Shown here one piece after another: positions 8,841 to 19,000 of a DNA stretch of 64,000 nt (position 1 is the first letter of the stretch; each line of letters opens with the position of its first letter). The position numbers and the translations under genes are program-made. The DNA comes from JAHEDH01 sp963753285 (GTDB lineage: Bacteria; Actinomycetota; Acidimicrobiia; Spongiisociales; ZC4RG35): contig CAVWBT010000002.1 in assembly GCA_963753285.1 (NCBI GenBank), positions 124,001-188,000 on the forward strand, read 5' to 3'. The notes beneath the pieces were generated by a model. That model saw only the letters and a list, made by a program, of their open reading frames with translations. It was not told the DNA's origin and ran no database searches.

Positions 8841-10206
8841 AGTCGAATTCGACGCAGTCCACCGCATCCACCTCGTGGGAGCGGGCGGAGCGGGCATGAG
8901 CGCGCTCGCCAAGCTCCTGACCGGGCGCGGCCGCGTCGTGTCGGGGTCGGACCTGCGTTCCTCGGAGACGCTCACTCGTCTCGCCGAACTGGGCATGGAG
9001 ATGTGGGCGGGTCACCGTCCTGACGCCCTCGACGGTGTCGATCTGGTCGTTGCCTCGTCGGCCGTACCCGACCGCGACGCGGAGTTGATCGCGGCACATC
9101 AACAGGGTGTGCCGGTGTGGCGCAGGCCCCGACTGCTCGAGGCGATCACGCGCGAGATCCCGACGATCGGTGTCACCGGCACACACGGAAAGACTTCCTC
9201 GACGTCGATGATGGTGCTCGCGCTCCGCGCGGCGGGAAGGGATCCGTCGTTCGTCGTCGGCGGCGAGATCGTCGAGCTGAGGACCAACGCGCATGCCGGC
9301 AGCGACGACCTGCTGGTGCTCGAGATCGATGAGGCCTTTGGAACCTTCGAGTACGTCCACTCGACCGGCATGGTTCTGACGAACGTCGAGCCCGAGCATC
9401 TCGATCACTTCAAGACGGCTGCCGCCATGGAGGAGGCCTTCACCCGTGTGGTGCGCGCGGTGGACGGGCCGGTGATCGCATGTCTCGACGATCCGGGTGC
9501 CGGGCGGATCGCCGATCGCACCGGCGCCATCACGTACGGCACGTCGGAACGTGCCAATTGGCGGATGTCGCAGCCGATCACCGGTCCGAGCAGCGTCCGG
9601 TTCACCCTGGCTGGTCCCGATCGGGCTCCGGTCGAGATCGAGGTCGGCAAGCCCGGCGTGCACATGGCTCGGAACGCCGCAGGGGTGATCGCCTTGCTCG
9701 CCACACTCGGCGAAGATGTCGCGGAGCTGGCGTCCGGGCTGGCTAGGTTCCAGGGCGTCAGCAGACGGTTCGAGCACAAGGGGGAGATCGACGGCGTGAC
9801 GATCATCGACGACTACGCCCACCATCCGACCGAGGTCGCTGCGACCCTCCGGGCGGCCCGCGCCCGCGGCGCCCGGCGCCTCGTGGCCGTCTTCCAGCCT
9901 CATCTGTATTCGCGAACCGAGCGTCTCCATCGAGAGTTCGGTGCGTCGCTGGCCCAAGCGGATCTCGTGATCGTCGCGGATGTCTACGGCGCGCGCGAGG
10001 AGCCGATTCCGGGCGTGTCCGGTGCGTTGGTTGCCGATGCGGCGGTTCGCTCGGGAGCACCGCGGGTGGAGTATGTGCCGCATCGCACCGATCTCGCACG
10101 GGTCGTCGCCGACCTGGTGCATCCCGGCGATGACGTGGTGACGATGGGCGCCGGTGACATCACCCTGCTCGCAGGTGAGCTCGCCGCCCTGCTGCCCGCC
10201 TCATGA
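8827..10206 (+). CDS. murC: MurC, UDP-MurNAc:L-alanine ligase
   Basis: 459 residues. It begins with the MurC-type Rossmann motif HLVGAGGAGMSALA (about 16-29); the ATP loop GVTGTHGKTSS is at about 116-126. The C-terminal domain has DDYAHHPTEVAATL and VFQPHLYSRT, conserved in MurC/Mpl. MurC rather than Mpl is preferred because it lies in the dcw cluster next to murG and murB. Overlaps murB by four bases. Confidence 0.96.
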   Translation: MAEPEVEFDAVHRIHLVGAGGAGMSALAKLLTGRGRVVSGSDLRSSETLTRLAELGMEMWAGHRPDALDGVDLVVASSAVPDRDAELIAAHQQGVPVWRRPRLLEAITREIPTIGVTGTHGKTSSTSMMVLALRAAGRDPSFVVGGEIVELRTNAHAGSDDLLVLEIDEAFGTFEYVHSTGMVLTNVEPEHLDHFKTAAAMEEAFTRVVRAVDGPVIACLDDPGAGRIADRTGAITYGTSERANWRMSQPITGPSSVRFTLAGPDRAPVEIEVGKPGVHMARNAAGVIALLATLGEDVAELASGLARFQGVSRRFEHKGEIDGVTIIDDYAHHPTEVAATLRAARARGARRLVAVFQPHLYSRTERLHREFGASLAQADLVIVADVYGAREEPIPGVSGALVADAAVRSGAPRVEYVPHRTDLARVVADLVHPGDDVVTMGAGDITLLAGELAALLPAS

Positions 10207-11096
10207 GCGAGCTGGATCATCTCGTCGACCAGGGGGTCGTGGCGGCGAACGCCGAGCTGGGCTCGCTGACGACGTACCGCTTCGGCGGCCCGGCGAGGTA
10301 TCTGGCCGAGCCCGCCGATCGTGCGTCACTCGATCAGGTGATCGCAGCCCGGGAGGACGAGCCCGTCCTCGTCCTGGGGCGCGGGAGCAATCTCGTGATC
10401 GCCGACTCGGGGTTCGATGGTCTCGTCATCCGCCTCACCGGGGAGTTCGAGCGGGTGACCATCGACGGCGACATCGTCGAGGCAGGGGGTGCCGCCTGGC
10501 TTCCCACCGTGGCCCGGCGCTCGGTCGAGGGCGGCCTCTCCGGGCTGGAGTTCTACGTCGGCATCCCTGGCACCGTCGGAGGTGCCGTCCGGCAGAACGC
10601 CGGGGGCCATGGCAGTGAGACCCGCGAATGGCTCCAGTCCGTGGAGGTGGTGTCGGTCGTCGACGGCCGCACCGCCTCGCTCGTGCCGGACGATCTCGAC
10701 ATGTCGTATCGTCACACGAACGTTCGATCCGACCAGATCGTGACTGCTGCCACCTTTCGCTGCCGGCCGGGCGACGTCGAGCGGGGCCGCGAGCTGATCG
10801 CCACGATCGTGCGCTGGCGCAAGGAACACCAGCCACCGGCCATGTACAACGCCGGAAGCGTGTTCCGGAATCCGTCTGGAGACTCCGCAGGGCGGATCAT
10901 CGACTCGATCGGGCTGAAGGGATTCTCGGTCGGGGGTGTCCGGGTCTCGGAGAAGCACGCCAACTTCTTCGTCGCCGATCCCGATGCCACCGCCGCAGAT
11001 CTCCATCGGCTGGTCGAGCGGATCGCCGACATCGTCGATGAGGAGACGGGCGTCAGGCTCCAGCCCGAGATCCAGTTCATCGGGGAGTTCTCGTGA
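10203..11096 (+). CDS. murB: MurB, UDP-N-acetylenolpyruvoylglucosamine reductase
   Basis: 297 residues, FAD-linked reductase completing UDP-MurNAc synthesis. TTYRFGGPA (about 20-28) and GRGSNLVIAD (about 60-69) belong to the FAD-binding PP-loop-like domain, followed by GIPGTVGGAVRQNAG (about 120-134). The C-terminal part has NAGSVFRNP (catalytic serine in the S-V-F context) and VSEKHANFFV. Length fits type II MurB. Four-base overlaps on both sides. Confidence 0.96.
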   Translation: MSELDHLVDQGVVAANAELGSLTTYRFGGPARYLAEPADRASLDQVIAAREDEPVLVLGRGSNLVIADSGFDGLVIRLTGEFERVTIDGDIVEAGGAAWLPTVARRSVEGGLSGLEFYVGIPGTVGGAVRQNAGGHGSETREWLQSVEVVSVVDGRTASLVPDDLDMSYRHTNVRSDQIVTAATFRCRPGDVERGRELIATIVRWRKEHQPPAMYNAGSVFRNPSGDSAGRIIDSIGLKGFSVGGVRVSEKHANFFVADPDATAADLHRLVERIADIVDEETGVRLQPEIQFIGEFS

Positions 11097-11869
11097 ACCA
11101 CGATCGATTCGCCGAGCGCAGGAGAACCGTCGCCGAGGACCGGGCCCGGCGTGCGCTGCGTCGAGCCACGCTGGTGATCACGTTCGCAGCGGCGATCTCG
11201 GGCGTGGTCTACCTGTTCCACTCACCGCTCCTGTCCGTCCGTGCGCTCGAAGTCGAAGGCGCCGTCAACGTCGCCCTCGAACCGGTCCTGAAACGACACG
11301 GAATCGCCGAGGGCGAACCGCTCATCTGGACCGACGTCGATGGCGCCCGCGCCGAGATCTCGCAGGATCCATGGGTCGCATCGGTGACCGTCGAACGAGA
11401 CTGGCCCGTATCGGTCCAGGTCTCGGTCACGGAGCGACGTCCGGTTGCGATGGTCGGGGGAGCGGCGGTCGCCGTCGATGGAGTCATTCTCCCCGAGGCG
11501 TCGACCGATGGGCTTCCGCTGCTGGCGATCAGCGGCCAAGCAGCCGAGGGTCGGTATCCACAACAGGAGATCATCGGCGGACTGCGCTTCCTGGCGACGC
11601 TGCGAGACGACCTCGTCACGGGAGCAAGCGTCGCCTCGACTCCGGACGGCCTGATCGCCGTGGTGGATGGCTTCACGATCCGTTTGGGCAGACCGGTCGA
11701 CATGGAGGAGAAGGCGAGGGCGTTGGGTCCGGTCATCGATGAGGCGCCACCCGAGGGGTCCGAGATCACCCTGTTCGCGCCGGCTCGTCCGTCGGTTCTG
11801 ACTCCGGATGCGGTGTCCGTACCGGCCACCGACGAGGCCGCCGACCCTGAAGTCACGGATGAGGGTTGA
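11093..11869 (+). CDS. ftsQ: FtsQ/DivIB-like division protein with POTRA domain
   Basis: 258 residues. The N-terminus is basic (ERRRTVAEDRARRALRR), followed by one membrane segment (about 26-43), then a POTRA-type domain beginning LLSVRALEVEGAVNV and the DPWVASVTVERDWPVSVQVSVTERRPVA region typical of FtsQ. It recruits FtsL/FtsB and controls FtsWI. The last 25 residues are acidic and low complexity. The GTG start overlaps murB; it is the last gene before the 155-base gap preceding ftsZ. Confidence 0.92.
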   Translation: MNHDRFAERRRTVAEDRARRALRRATLVITFAAAISGVVYLFHSPLLSVRALEVEGAVNVALEPVLKRHGIAEGEPLIWTDVDGARAEISQDPWVASVTVERDWPVSVQVSVTERRPVAMVGGAAVAVDGVILPEASTDGLPLLAISGQAAEGRYPQQEIIGGLRFLATLRDDLVTGASVASTPDGLIAVVDGFTIRLGRPVDMEEKARALGPVIDEAPPEGSEITLFAPARPSVLTPDAVSVPATDEAADPEVTDEG

Positions 11870-11926
11870 CGCAAACCCTCAACCTCGTCCACCCTCGACC
11901 TCTACTTGAAGCTTAGGTACAGGGGC

Positions 11927-11955
11927 TTTACGCCGCACGCGAAAGTGTGTAACCA
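11927..11955 (+). promoter_or_regulatory. Candidate ftsZ promoter
   Basis: The ftsQ-ftsZ gap (11870-12024) is the first true noncoding spacer of the cluster. It contains TTTACG (11927-11932), a 17-base spacer, and TAACCA (11950-11955), a plausible -35/-10 pair, about 70 bases before the ftsZ ATG. Just upstream (11900-11917) is an ACTTGAAGCTTAGG-like stretch. A separate ftsZ promoter in this gap is usual in actinobacteria; the exact boxes are inferred. Confidence 0.4.
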
Positions 11956-12024
11956 TGCCCGTGGACTTCGACGCCCGGCATTGCCGTCTTCGGGGGAATC
12001 GGGCGCATGAGAGAGGAAACGCAC

Positions 12025-13062
12025 ATGGGTATGCAGATGGGTTCGGGCGGCTATCTGGCCGTCATCAAGGTCGTGGGTGTCGGTGGTGGCGGGGTCAATG
12101 CCATCAACCGGATGATCGAATCGGGAGTCCGCGGGGTCGAGTTCATCGCCTTGAACACCGACGCGCAGGCGCTGCTGATGTCGGACGCCGACGTCAAGCT
12201 CGACATCGGCCGTGAGATCACGAGAGGACTCGGCGCCGGCGCCAACCCCGAGATCGGGCGGGCCGCCGCCGAGGCACATCGGGCCGAGCTCGAAGAGGTG
12301 CTCAAGGGTGCCGACATGGTGTTCATCACCGCCGGTGAGGGTGGTGGCACCGGGACCGGAGGCGCCCCGATCGTGGCCGAGGCCGCCAAGAGCCTCGGGG
12401 CCTTGACCGTCGGAGTCGTCACCCGCCCCTTCGGATTCGAGGGTCGCAGACGAGCAGTGCACGCCGAGCAGGGCATCCAGGCGCTTCGCGACGCCGTCGA
12501 CACGCTCATCGTGATCCCCAACGACCGGCTGCTCGAGGTGGGCGACCCCAAGGCACCCATCACCGACACATTCCGGCTCGCCGATGAGATCCTCACAAAT
12601 GGAGTCGCCGGGATCACGAACCTGATCACGACACCGGGTCTCATCAACGTCGACTTCGCAGACGTCAAGACCGTCATGTCCGACGCAGGAACGGCCGTCA
12701 TGGGCATCGGACGGGCTTCGGGGGACGAGCGGGCCACCCAGGCCTCCCAGCGGGCGATCTCGTCTCCGATGCTCGAGACGTCGATGGATGGCGCCAAGGG
12801 CGTGCTCCTGTCGGTCGCCGGGCCCTCGTCGATGACGCTCCACGAGGCCACGACTGCTGCCAAGGTGGTCTCCGCCAGCGCGGATCCCGAGGCCGACATC
12901 ATCTTCGGAGCGATCGTCGACGACGAGCTGGGCGAGGAGATGCGGGTGACCGTGATCGCAGCCGGCTTCGACAAGGGCGGGCGGGGCCGGCCCCGGAACT
13001 CCGAGGCCGCTCGTAGGCCGGGCGAGGGCGGAGTCGACATCCCGTCATTCGTTCAGGGGTGA
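12025..13062 (+). CDS. ftsZ: FtsZ, tubulin-like division GTPase
   Basis: 345 residues. ATG 12025 is chosen over ATG 12007 because GAGAGGA (12010-12016) sits about eight bases before it. The product opens MGMQMGSGGYLAVIKVVG; the GTP-binding GGGTGTG motif lies at about 106-112 and the T7 loop NVDFADVKTVM at about 205-215. The C-terminal tail ends DIPSFVQG, the conserved peptide that binds SepF and other partners; no ftsA is present here. The linker to that peptide is very short. Confidence 0.97.
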   Translation: MGMQMGSGGYLAVIKVVGVGGGGVNAINRMIESGVRGVEFIALNTDAQALLMSDADVKLDIGREITRGLGAGANPEIGRAAAEAHRAELEEVLKGADMVFITAGEGGGTGTGGAPIVAEAAKSLGALTVGVVTRPFGFEGRRRAVHAEQGIQALRDAVDTLIVIPNDRLLEVGDPKAPITDTFRLADEILTNGVAGITNLITTPGLINVDFADVKTVMSDAGTAVMGIGRASGDERATQASQRAISSPMLETSMDGAKGVLLSVAGPSSMTLHEATTAAKVVSASADPEADIIFGAIVDDELGEEMRVTVIAAGFDKGGRGRPRNSEAARRPGEGGVDIPSFVQG

Positions 13063-13682
13063 GTGTTCACGGCCTGGCCGTGTTCACCGAATCCGGTGAC
13101 GGCGACCTCCGAGGCGACCTCGACGCCAGGAGGCGCCTGAGCGCCCGCCTCGGAATCTCCGAGCGTTGGGCGGTCGTCGACCAGGTCCACGGCTCGGCGG
13201 TGGTCGACGTGGAAGAGCCCGGACCTCACGGCCCGGCCGACGCGTTGTTCACCGAGGTGCCGGATCTCCCGCTCGCAGTGTTCACCGCCGACTGCGCCGG
13301 TGTGGTCATGATCGCCGACGATGCGATCGGCGTCGCCCATGCCGGATGGCGGGGTGCTGCGGCCGGCGTCGTCACGGCCCTGCGCTCCCGTTTCGAGGCG
13401 GCAGGCCTGCAGGTGCGTCGGGCTGTCATCGGCCCGCACATCCGATCGTGCTGTTTCGAGGTCGGATCCGAGGTCGCCGAGCGTTTCCCCGAACACGTCG
13501 CCGAGACGACCTGGGGGACGACATCGGTCGATCTCGCCGGGGTGATCGGAGCGCAACTGGCCGGGATCGACGTGACCGACTTCACGGCCTGCACCCACCA
13601 CGAGGGCTCGTGGTTCTCACACCGTCGGGATTCGGACCCCCGCCGGCTGGCTTCGCTGGCAGTGAGGCGCTCGGATGCCTGA
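13059..13682 (+). CDS. pgeF: PgeF/YfiH-family protein (multicopper-oxidase-like, purine nucleoside/peptidoglycan editing)
   Basis: 207 residues, GTG start overlapping the ftsZ stop. Family motifs are visible: DQVHGSAV (about 43-50), FTADCAGVV (about 73-81), GVAHAGWRGAAAG (about 92-104) and CTHHEGSWFSHRRD (about 177-190). The His/Cys residues form the zinc site. In E. coli YfiH removes mis-incorporated serine from UDP-MurNAc precursors; homologues also show adenosine deaminase/phosphorylase activity. Its position after ftsZ and before yggS is conserved in actinobacteria. Confidence 0.9.
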   Translation: MSVHGLAVFTESGDGDLRGDLDARRRLSARLGISERWAVVDQVHGSAVVDVEEPGPHGPADALFTEVPDLPLAVFTADCAGVVMIADDAIGVAHAGWRGAAAGVVTALRSRFEAAGLQVRRAVIGPHIRSCCFEVGSEVAERFPEHVAETTWGTTSVDLAGVIGAQLAGIDVTDFTACTHHEGSWFSHRRDSDPRRLASLAVRRSDA

Positions 13683-14337
13683 ACTCGCCGACCGCTACGC
13701 GGCCGTCATCGATCGCATCCGGACGGCCGCCGACGACGCCGGGAGGAATCCCGATGACGTGGCGCTGGTTGCGGTGTCGAAGGGAAGAGACGTCTCGACC
13801 ATCAAGAGCCTCTACGACCTCGGGCATCGCGACTTCGGCGAGAACCGCGCCCAGGAACTGAGGGAGAAGGTCCCTGAACTCCCCGACGACATCAGATGGC
13901 ACTTCATCGGCCCACTCCAATCGAACAAGGTACGAATCGTCAGGCCTGCGGTGTACGCGTTGCACTCGCTGGATCGCATGAGTCTGGCCACGGCCTGGAT
14001 GAAGGGCGCCGGCAGCCCGCCGGTGGCCTACCTTCAGGTGAACATCGGGGATGAGGAACAGAAGTCCGGCGTGGCGGTCGCCGAGGTCGGCGAGACCCTT
14101 GAGCGGCTCGCCCGGCTGTCGCTCCCGGTGGTCGGTCTCATGGCCATCCCGCCAGTCACGGATGAACCAGAGGAAACGCGCAGATACTTCGTCGCGATGC
14201 GTGATCTGCGGGATCGAGTCGTCGCCGCCAACCCCCGCGTGCGTGGCCTCTCGATGGGGATGACGAACGACTTCGACGTCGCGGTCTCCGAGGGTGCAAC
14301 GGTGATACGTGTCGGGCGGGCTATCTTTCAGGACTGA
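13675..14337 (+). CDS. yggS: YggS/PROSC pyridoxal-phosphate homeostasis protein
   Basis: 220 residues, overlapping pgeF by eight bases. Single alanine-racemase-like barrel with the PLP lysine in LVAVSKGRD (Lys about 38), followed by FGENRAQEL (about 58-66) and WHFIGPLQSNKV (about 77-88), and GLSMGMTNDFDVAV near the C-terminus, all hallmarks of the family. It buffers free pyridoxal phosphate and has no known catalytic role. The location between ftsZ and sepF is common in Gram-positive bacteria. Confidence 0.95.
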   Translation: MPELADRYAAVIDRIRTAADDAGRNPDDVALVAVSKGRDVSTIKSLYDLGHRDFGENRAQELREKVPELPDDIRWHFIGPLQSNKVRIVRPAVYALHSLDRMSLATAWMKGAGSPPVAYLQVNIGDEEQKSGVAVAEVGETLERLARLSLPVVGLMAIPPVTDEPEETRRYFVAMRDLRDRVVAANPRVRGLSMGMTNDFDVAVSEGATVIRVGRAIFQD

Positions 14338-14346
14338 GGTTTCAAC

Positions 14347-14871
14347 ATGTCTTCACTGTTTTCCAAAGCACTGGTCTATCTCGGGCTCGTCGACGAGGGT
14401 GAGATGGACGCAGACGCGCCACCCGCCCAGGGGCCGCCGCGGCAATCCGTCGCGCCTCCTGCACCCGAGAACGTTCGGTCGCTCGGCCCCGACGAAGGGC
14501 GCAGGGTCGAACCGCCGGCGTCGGCATCTCGGACGTCGGCCAGACGCTCCGACGTCCCGTCGGTCGCAGGTGTCCGGGCGATCCGACCTGAATCCCGCGC
14601 CGACATCCTGGTGATCGAGGAGTTCGGCGACGCCAAGATCCTCGCCGACCGGGTTCGTGAGATGGTCCCCGTCGTCCTGGACTTCCGCACGGCAGACGAG
14701 GAACTGGTTCGCCGGGTCGTGGACTTCTCCTCCGGGCTGATCTACGCACTCGACGGGACGATGAGCAAGGTCGGGGAGGGGCTCGTACTCGTGCTTCCTC
14801 CGAACATGACGCTCGACGAGACCGAGAAGCGTCGACTGGCCAGCCTCGGTGCATACGAGGAGCGGATCTGA
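14347..14871 (+). CDS. sepF: SepF, FtsZ membrane anchor
   Basis: 174 residues. The N-terminus MSSLFSKALVYLGLVDE is the expected amphipathic membrane-binding helix. An acidic/proline-rich linker (about 18-80) follows, then the SepF core DILVIEEFGDAKILADRVR...VVLDFRTADEELVRRVVDFSSGLIYALDG. SepF replaces FtsA as anchor and binds the C-terminal FtsZ peptide. The bases before the ATG (GAGGTTTCAAC) are nearly identical to those before divIVA. Confidence 0.95.
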   Translation: MSSLFSKALVYLGLVDEGEMDADAPPAQGPPRQSVAPPAPENVRSLGPDEGRRVEPPASASRTSARRSDVPSVAGVRAIRPESRADILVIEEFGDAKILADRVREMVPVVLDFRTADEELVRRVVDFSSGLIYALDGTMSKVGEGLVLVLPPNMTLDETEKRRLASLGAYEERI

Positions 14872-14874
14872 CTC

Positions 14875-15126
14875 ATGGGAATCGTGTGCACCATTCTCCA
14901 GATCTATTCACTTGCGGTCATCGCATGGGTGATCCTCTCGTGGGTTCAGGTCCCGAGAGACCATCCGGTCGCGAAGGTTCAGCTGCTGCTCGATCGGATC
15001 ATCTATCCGGTCATCCTTCCGCTGCGGCGGGTCATGCCGTCACCCCGAGTCGGTGGAGCGATGCTCGATCTCTCGCCGATCGTCCTCATCCTCGGCATCG
15101 CCATCCTCCGTGGCGTGATCTGTTGA
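14875..15126 (+). CDS. yggT: YggT-family membrane protein
   Basis: 83 residues with two membrane segments (about 3-22 and 60-82) and the family signature: VILSWVQVPRDHPVAKV followed by PVILPLRRVMP. The molecular function is unsettled; YggT proteins commonly sit between sepF and divIVA and are thought to affect division-site or cation-related functions. It starts three bases after sepF and surely shares its transcript. Confidence 0.88.
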   Translation: MGIVCTILQIYSLAVIAWVILSWVQVPRDHPVAKVQLLLDRIIYPVILPLRRVMPSPRVGGAMLDLSPIVLILGIAILRGVIC

Positions 15127-15157
15127 GACAAAGCACCGAATCCGAAGGTGCGACTCC

Positions 15158-15163
15158 TAAGCT
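15158..15163 (+). promoter_or_regulatory. Candidate -10 box before divIVA
   Basis: TAAGCT in the 68-base yggT-divIVA gap, 31 bases before the divIVA ATG. No convincing -35 is seen. It could give divIVA its own transcript; weak single-box evidence. Confidence 0.3.
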
Positions 15164-15194
15164 TTGAACCGCTCTCCGTGACCGAGGTTTCGAC

Positions 15195-15998
15195 ATGCCG
15201 CTGACACCGATCGATGTTCAACAGAAGACCTTCGCCACCGCGCTGCGTGGATACGACCTCGACGAGGTCGACGACTTCCTCGACGCCGTCGTCGTGGCGC
15301 TGAAGGACTACGACCAGCGTCTCTCCGACGCCCAGGAGCGGATCAGCACACTCGAGGCCGAGCTCAACGACAAAGGCGACGCCGAGGGCGCAATCGCACG
15401 GGCGCTCGTGGCGGCTCAGCGGTCTGCGGACGCCATCGTCGCCGACGCCAAGGAAGAGGCACAGCGCATCCTCTCGGACGCGGACAGTGAAGCGAATGAG
15501 TTGGCCGAGGCCAGGGATTCCGAACGGCGTCGCCTCCAGGCGGAGATCGACGATCTCCGCAGTAAGGTGTCATCGGTCCGGAGCAGCGTCGCAGAGTTGA
15601 CGGCCGCGATCCCGGTCACGCTCGACGAGATCGACGAGGTCCTCGATTCCAACTCCGAGGAGCCTGCCGGGGCGACCTTCGATGCTGCGGTCCCGGTCGG
15701 CGGATACGAGATCGCTCCCGAGCCGGAAGCAGAACAAGTCGTCGAGGCGCCCGAAGCAGAGGTGGACCTCACGGCATCGGTGGTCGACGACGTCGCCGAC
15801 GAAAGCGACTGGCACGATGAGGAGGACTCCGAGGACGAGTTCGGTGACCAGGCCCGTCACCTCGCCGTCGATGAACCGTCCGGTGAGCTCCCGACGATCG
15901 AGGAACTCTCCGAGCGGATCGACAGCGCCTTCGACGACATCGTGGACGAGGCCGGCGAGGTCAGCGAGGGCGCTCAGCGCCCCTGGGAAGACGGCTGA
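15195..15998 (+). CDS. divIVA: DivIVA/Wag31-like polar scaffold protein
   Basis: 267 residues. The N-terminal lipid-binding module is clear (LTPIDVQQKTFATALRGYDLDEVDDFLD). A coiled coil follows (about 35-145, rich in Glu, Ala, Arg heptads), then a long acidic low-complexity tail (about 150-267). DivIVA proteins mark negatively curved membrane at septa and poles and direct wall growth in actinobacteria. The acidic C-terminal region is longer than in Bacillus DivIVA. It is the last gene of the cluster and converges on ileS. Confidence 0.93.
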   Translation: MPLTPIDVQQKTFATALRGYDLDEVDDFLDAVVVALKDYDQRLSDAQERISTLEAELNDKGDAEGAIARALVAAQRSADAIVADAKEEAQRILSDADSEANELAEARDSERRRLQAEIDDLRSKVSSVRSSVAELTAAIPVTLDEIDEVLDSNSEEPAGATFDAAVPVGGYEIAPEPEAEQVVEAPEAEVDLTASVVDDVADESDWHDEEDSEDEFGDQARHLAVDEPSGELPTIEELSERIDSAFDDIVDEAGEVSEGAQRPWEDG

Positions 15999-16077
15999 AT
16001 TCGGCGTCTCACGTCTCACGTCCACCTGGTCTCGGCTCGCGTGATGGTGAGCCAAGCGCCGATTGTCAGAACTGGGT

Positions 16078-19000
16078 TCAGGCTCGGCTGATATCCAACG
16101 CCACGGCGTGGCCATCCAACTCGGATGTGGGAGCAGCGGCTCCCTGTGTCACGTCGACAGCCAGCACCTCGCTCGAGATCGTGTCGAGATGGGTCTCGAA
16201 CGCCCGTTTCACGAGGTCATCGTCGGAGGACCACGTGATCGTGATCCGGTCGGTGACGTCGAATCCCGAGTCTCGGCGCATCTGCTGGACCCGGCTGACG
16301 ATCTCGCGAGCCATGCCTTCGGCCCGGAGGCCGTCGGTGAGGGTCGTGTCGAGCGCGACCGCCAGCGCACCCTCGGTGTGGACGACGACACCCGGGAGTG
16401 CGGTGCGTGAGATCACGAGGTCATCGAGTGTGAGTGTCTCGCCCAGGACCTCGACTGCTTCTCCATCGAGGACCGGTGCGAGCTCGTCGGGGGTCAAGCC
16501 CGCCACGGCGCCGGCGATCTCCTTGACGCGGGGACCGAACCGGGGGCCGAGCTTGGAGAAGTCGCACTTGGCACTCAGGGTCACGAGCTCGGACTCGTCA
16601 CGGCTCGACCGCACCGACTTGACGTTCAGCTCCTCGGCGATCAGATCGGCATGCTCGGTCACCGCACGCACGACCCTCGGATCGTGCGTGAGGATCGTCG
16701 CCTCCGCCAGCGGCTGACGTGTTCTGAGCTTCTCGCTCGTGCGGATCGACCGACCGAGCGCGACGACGGCCCGAACGACCCGGATCTGGGCTTCGAGCTC
16801 TGTGTCGATCAACTCCGGCACTGCCTGCGGGAAGTCGCAATGATGCACACTCACCGGTGCCTCCGGGTCGACCCGGACGACCAGTTCCTGATACAGCCGT
16901 TCCGTCACGAACGGGAGAACCGGTGCCAACGTCTTGGAGAAGGTCGTGAGGACCTCGTAGAGCGTCGCAAAGGCGGCGAGCTTGTCCGCGTCGCTGCCGG
17001 TGTCTCCGGTCCGCGCTGCCCAGAACCTGCGCCGGGATCGCCGCACGTACCAGTTGGTCAGGTCCTCGATGAACGCCAACGTCGGCGGGACCACGTCGTA
17101 CAGGTAGTAGCCCTCCATGTTCTCGTTGACCGAGGCGATGAGGCTCTGGAGCACCGAAACGATCCAGCGATCGAGCTCGGGACGCTCCGCGATCGGCGGT
17201 GCCGCTGCGAGGTCGGCTGCAGTGATCCCGTCGGCCCCGGCATACGTCGTGAAGAACGAGAAGGTGTTCCAGAGGGGCAAGAGCACCGTCCTGACGACCT
17301 CTCGGACGCCGTCTTCGGAGAAGCGAAGTGGTTCCGCCCGGAGGACGGGGGAGTTGATCATGAATGCCCGGGCGGCGTCGGCCCCGAACTGGTCGAAGAT
17401 CTCGAACGGATCCGGGTAGTTCTTCAGGCTCTTCGACATCTTCCGGCCGTCCTCGGCCAGGATCATCCCGTTCACCACGCAGTTCTGGAACGCCGGCTCG
17501 TCGAACAGCGCCCCCGCCAGCACGTGCAATGTGTAGAACCAGCCGCGGGTCTGATCGAGACCCTCGGCGATGAACCTCGCCGGGAACGCCGAATCGAACC
17601 GTTCGGTGTTCTCGAACGGGTAGTGCAGCTGCCCGTATGGCATCGAGCCGGACTCGAACCAGCAGTCGAGCACCTCGGGCGTGCGGGTCATCGTCCCGTC
17701 GCACTCGCCGCAGGCGAAGGTCACCGGGTCCACGATGTGCTTGTGGAGGTCGTCGAGGCGGACGCCCGACCGTTCTTCGAGCTCGTCGATCGAACCGATG
17801 CAGACCTTGTGGTCACCCTGATCGCACACCCAGATGGGGATGCACGAGCCCCAGTAGCGGTTGCGTGAGATCGCCCAGTCCCGGGCACCCTCGAGCCAGT
17901 TGCCGAATCGGCGCTGGCCGACGTAGTCGGGCACCCAGTGGATCGTGTCGTTCAGCTCGACCAGCCGATCCTTGAAGGCCTCGACCTGGACGAACCAGGT
18001 CGGGATCGCCTTGTAGATAAGTGGGGTGCCCGTCCGATAGCAGAACGGGTACGAGTGACGGATCTGGTCCCGCCGAACCAGCAGGCCGCGCTCCTTGAGC
18101 AGATCCATGAGGACGCCGTCTGCCTCCTTGATGTTCATGCCGGCGACCTCTGGAACGTCGTCGGTGAAGCGCCCTTCGAGGTCGACCGGGTCGACGAGCA
18201 CGTCGAGCCCGGCCGCCTGAAGCGCGAAGAAGTCCGCTTCTCCATAGGCGGGGGCCATGTGCACCAGACCGGTGCCCTCATCGGTCGTGACATCCGGCGA
18301 TTCGATGACGCGGAACGCCCCGCGGTCTCGCTCTTCCCCGAAGTGATCGAAGGGAGGGGCGTACTCGGTGCCGATCAGATCGCTTCCGTGGGCCCTGGCC
18401 GAGACGTCCGGATCATCGAGGTAGGTGCCGATCCGGTCGGTGGCGATCCAGGTGGGCGCCCCGCCCAGGACGACCTGGGAGTACTCGATGTCAGCGCCGA
18501 CCGCGATCGCGAGGTTCCCCGGCAGGGTCCACGGTGTGGTCGTCCAGATCAGCAGCCGGTCGCCGGTCGAGACCGGGCCGTGATCGGCCGTCACCTCCAG
18601 CGTCACGGTGATCGACGGGTCGTCGGTGTCGCGGTAGTCGAGATTGGCCTCGAAGTTCGACAGCGGAGTCGTCGCCCCCCACGAGTAGGGGAGGACCTTG
18701 AAATCCTCGTAGATCAGGCCCTTGTCCCAGAGCCGTTTGAAGACCCACCAGACCGACTCCATGAAGTCGGTGTCCATGGTCTTGTAGTCGTTGTCGAAGT
18801 CGACCCATCTGCCCAACCGGCGGGTGATCCGCCGCCAGTTCTCGGTGTTCGCCTGGACTTCGGCGCGGCACTCCTCGTTGAAGCGGTCGATCCCGTATTC
18901 GGTGATCTGGCGGGGCCCGGAGATCCCCAGCCGCTTCTCGACCTCCATCTCGACGGGGAGGCCGTGGGTGTCCCAGCCGAATCGACGCTCGACCCGATAG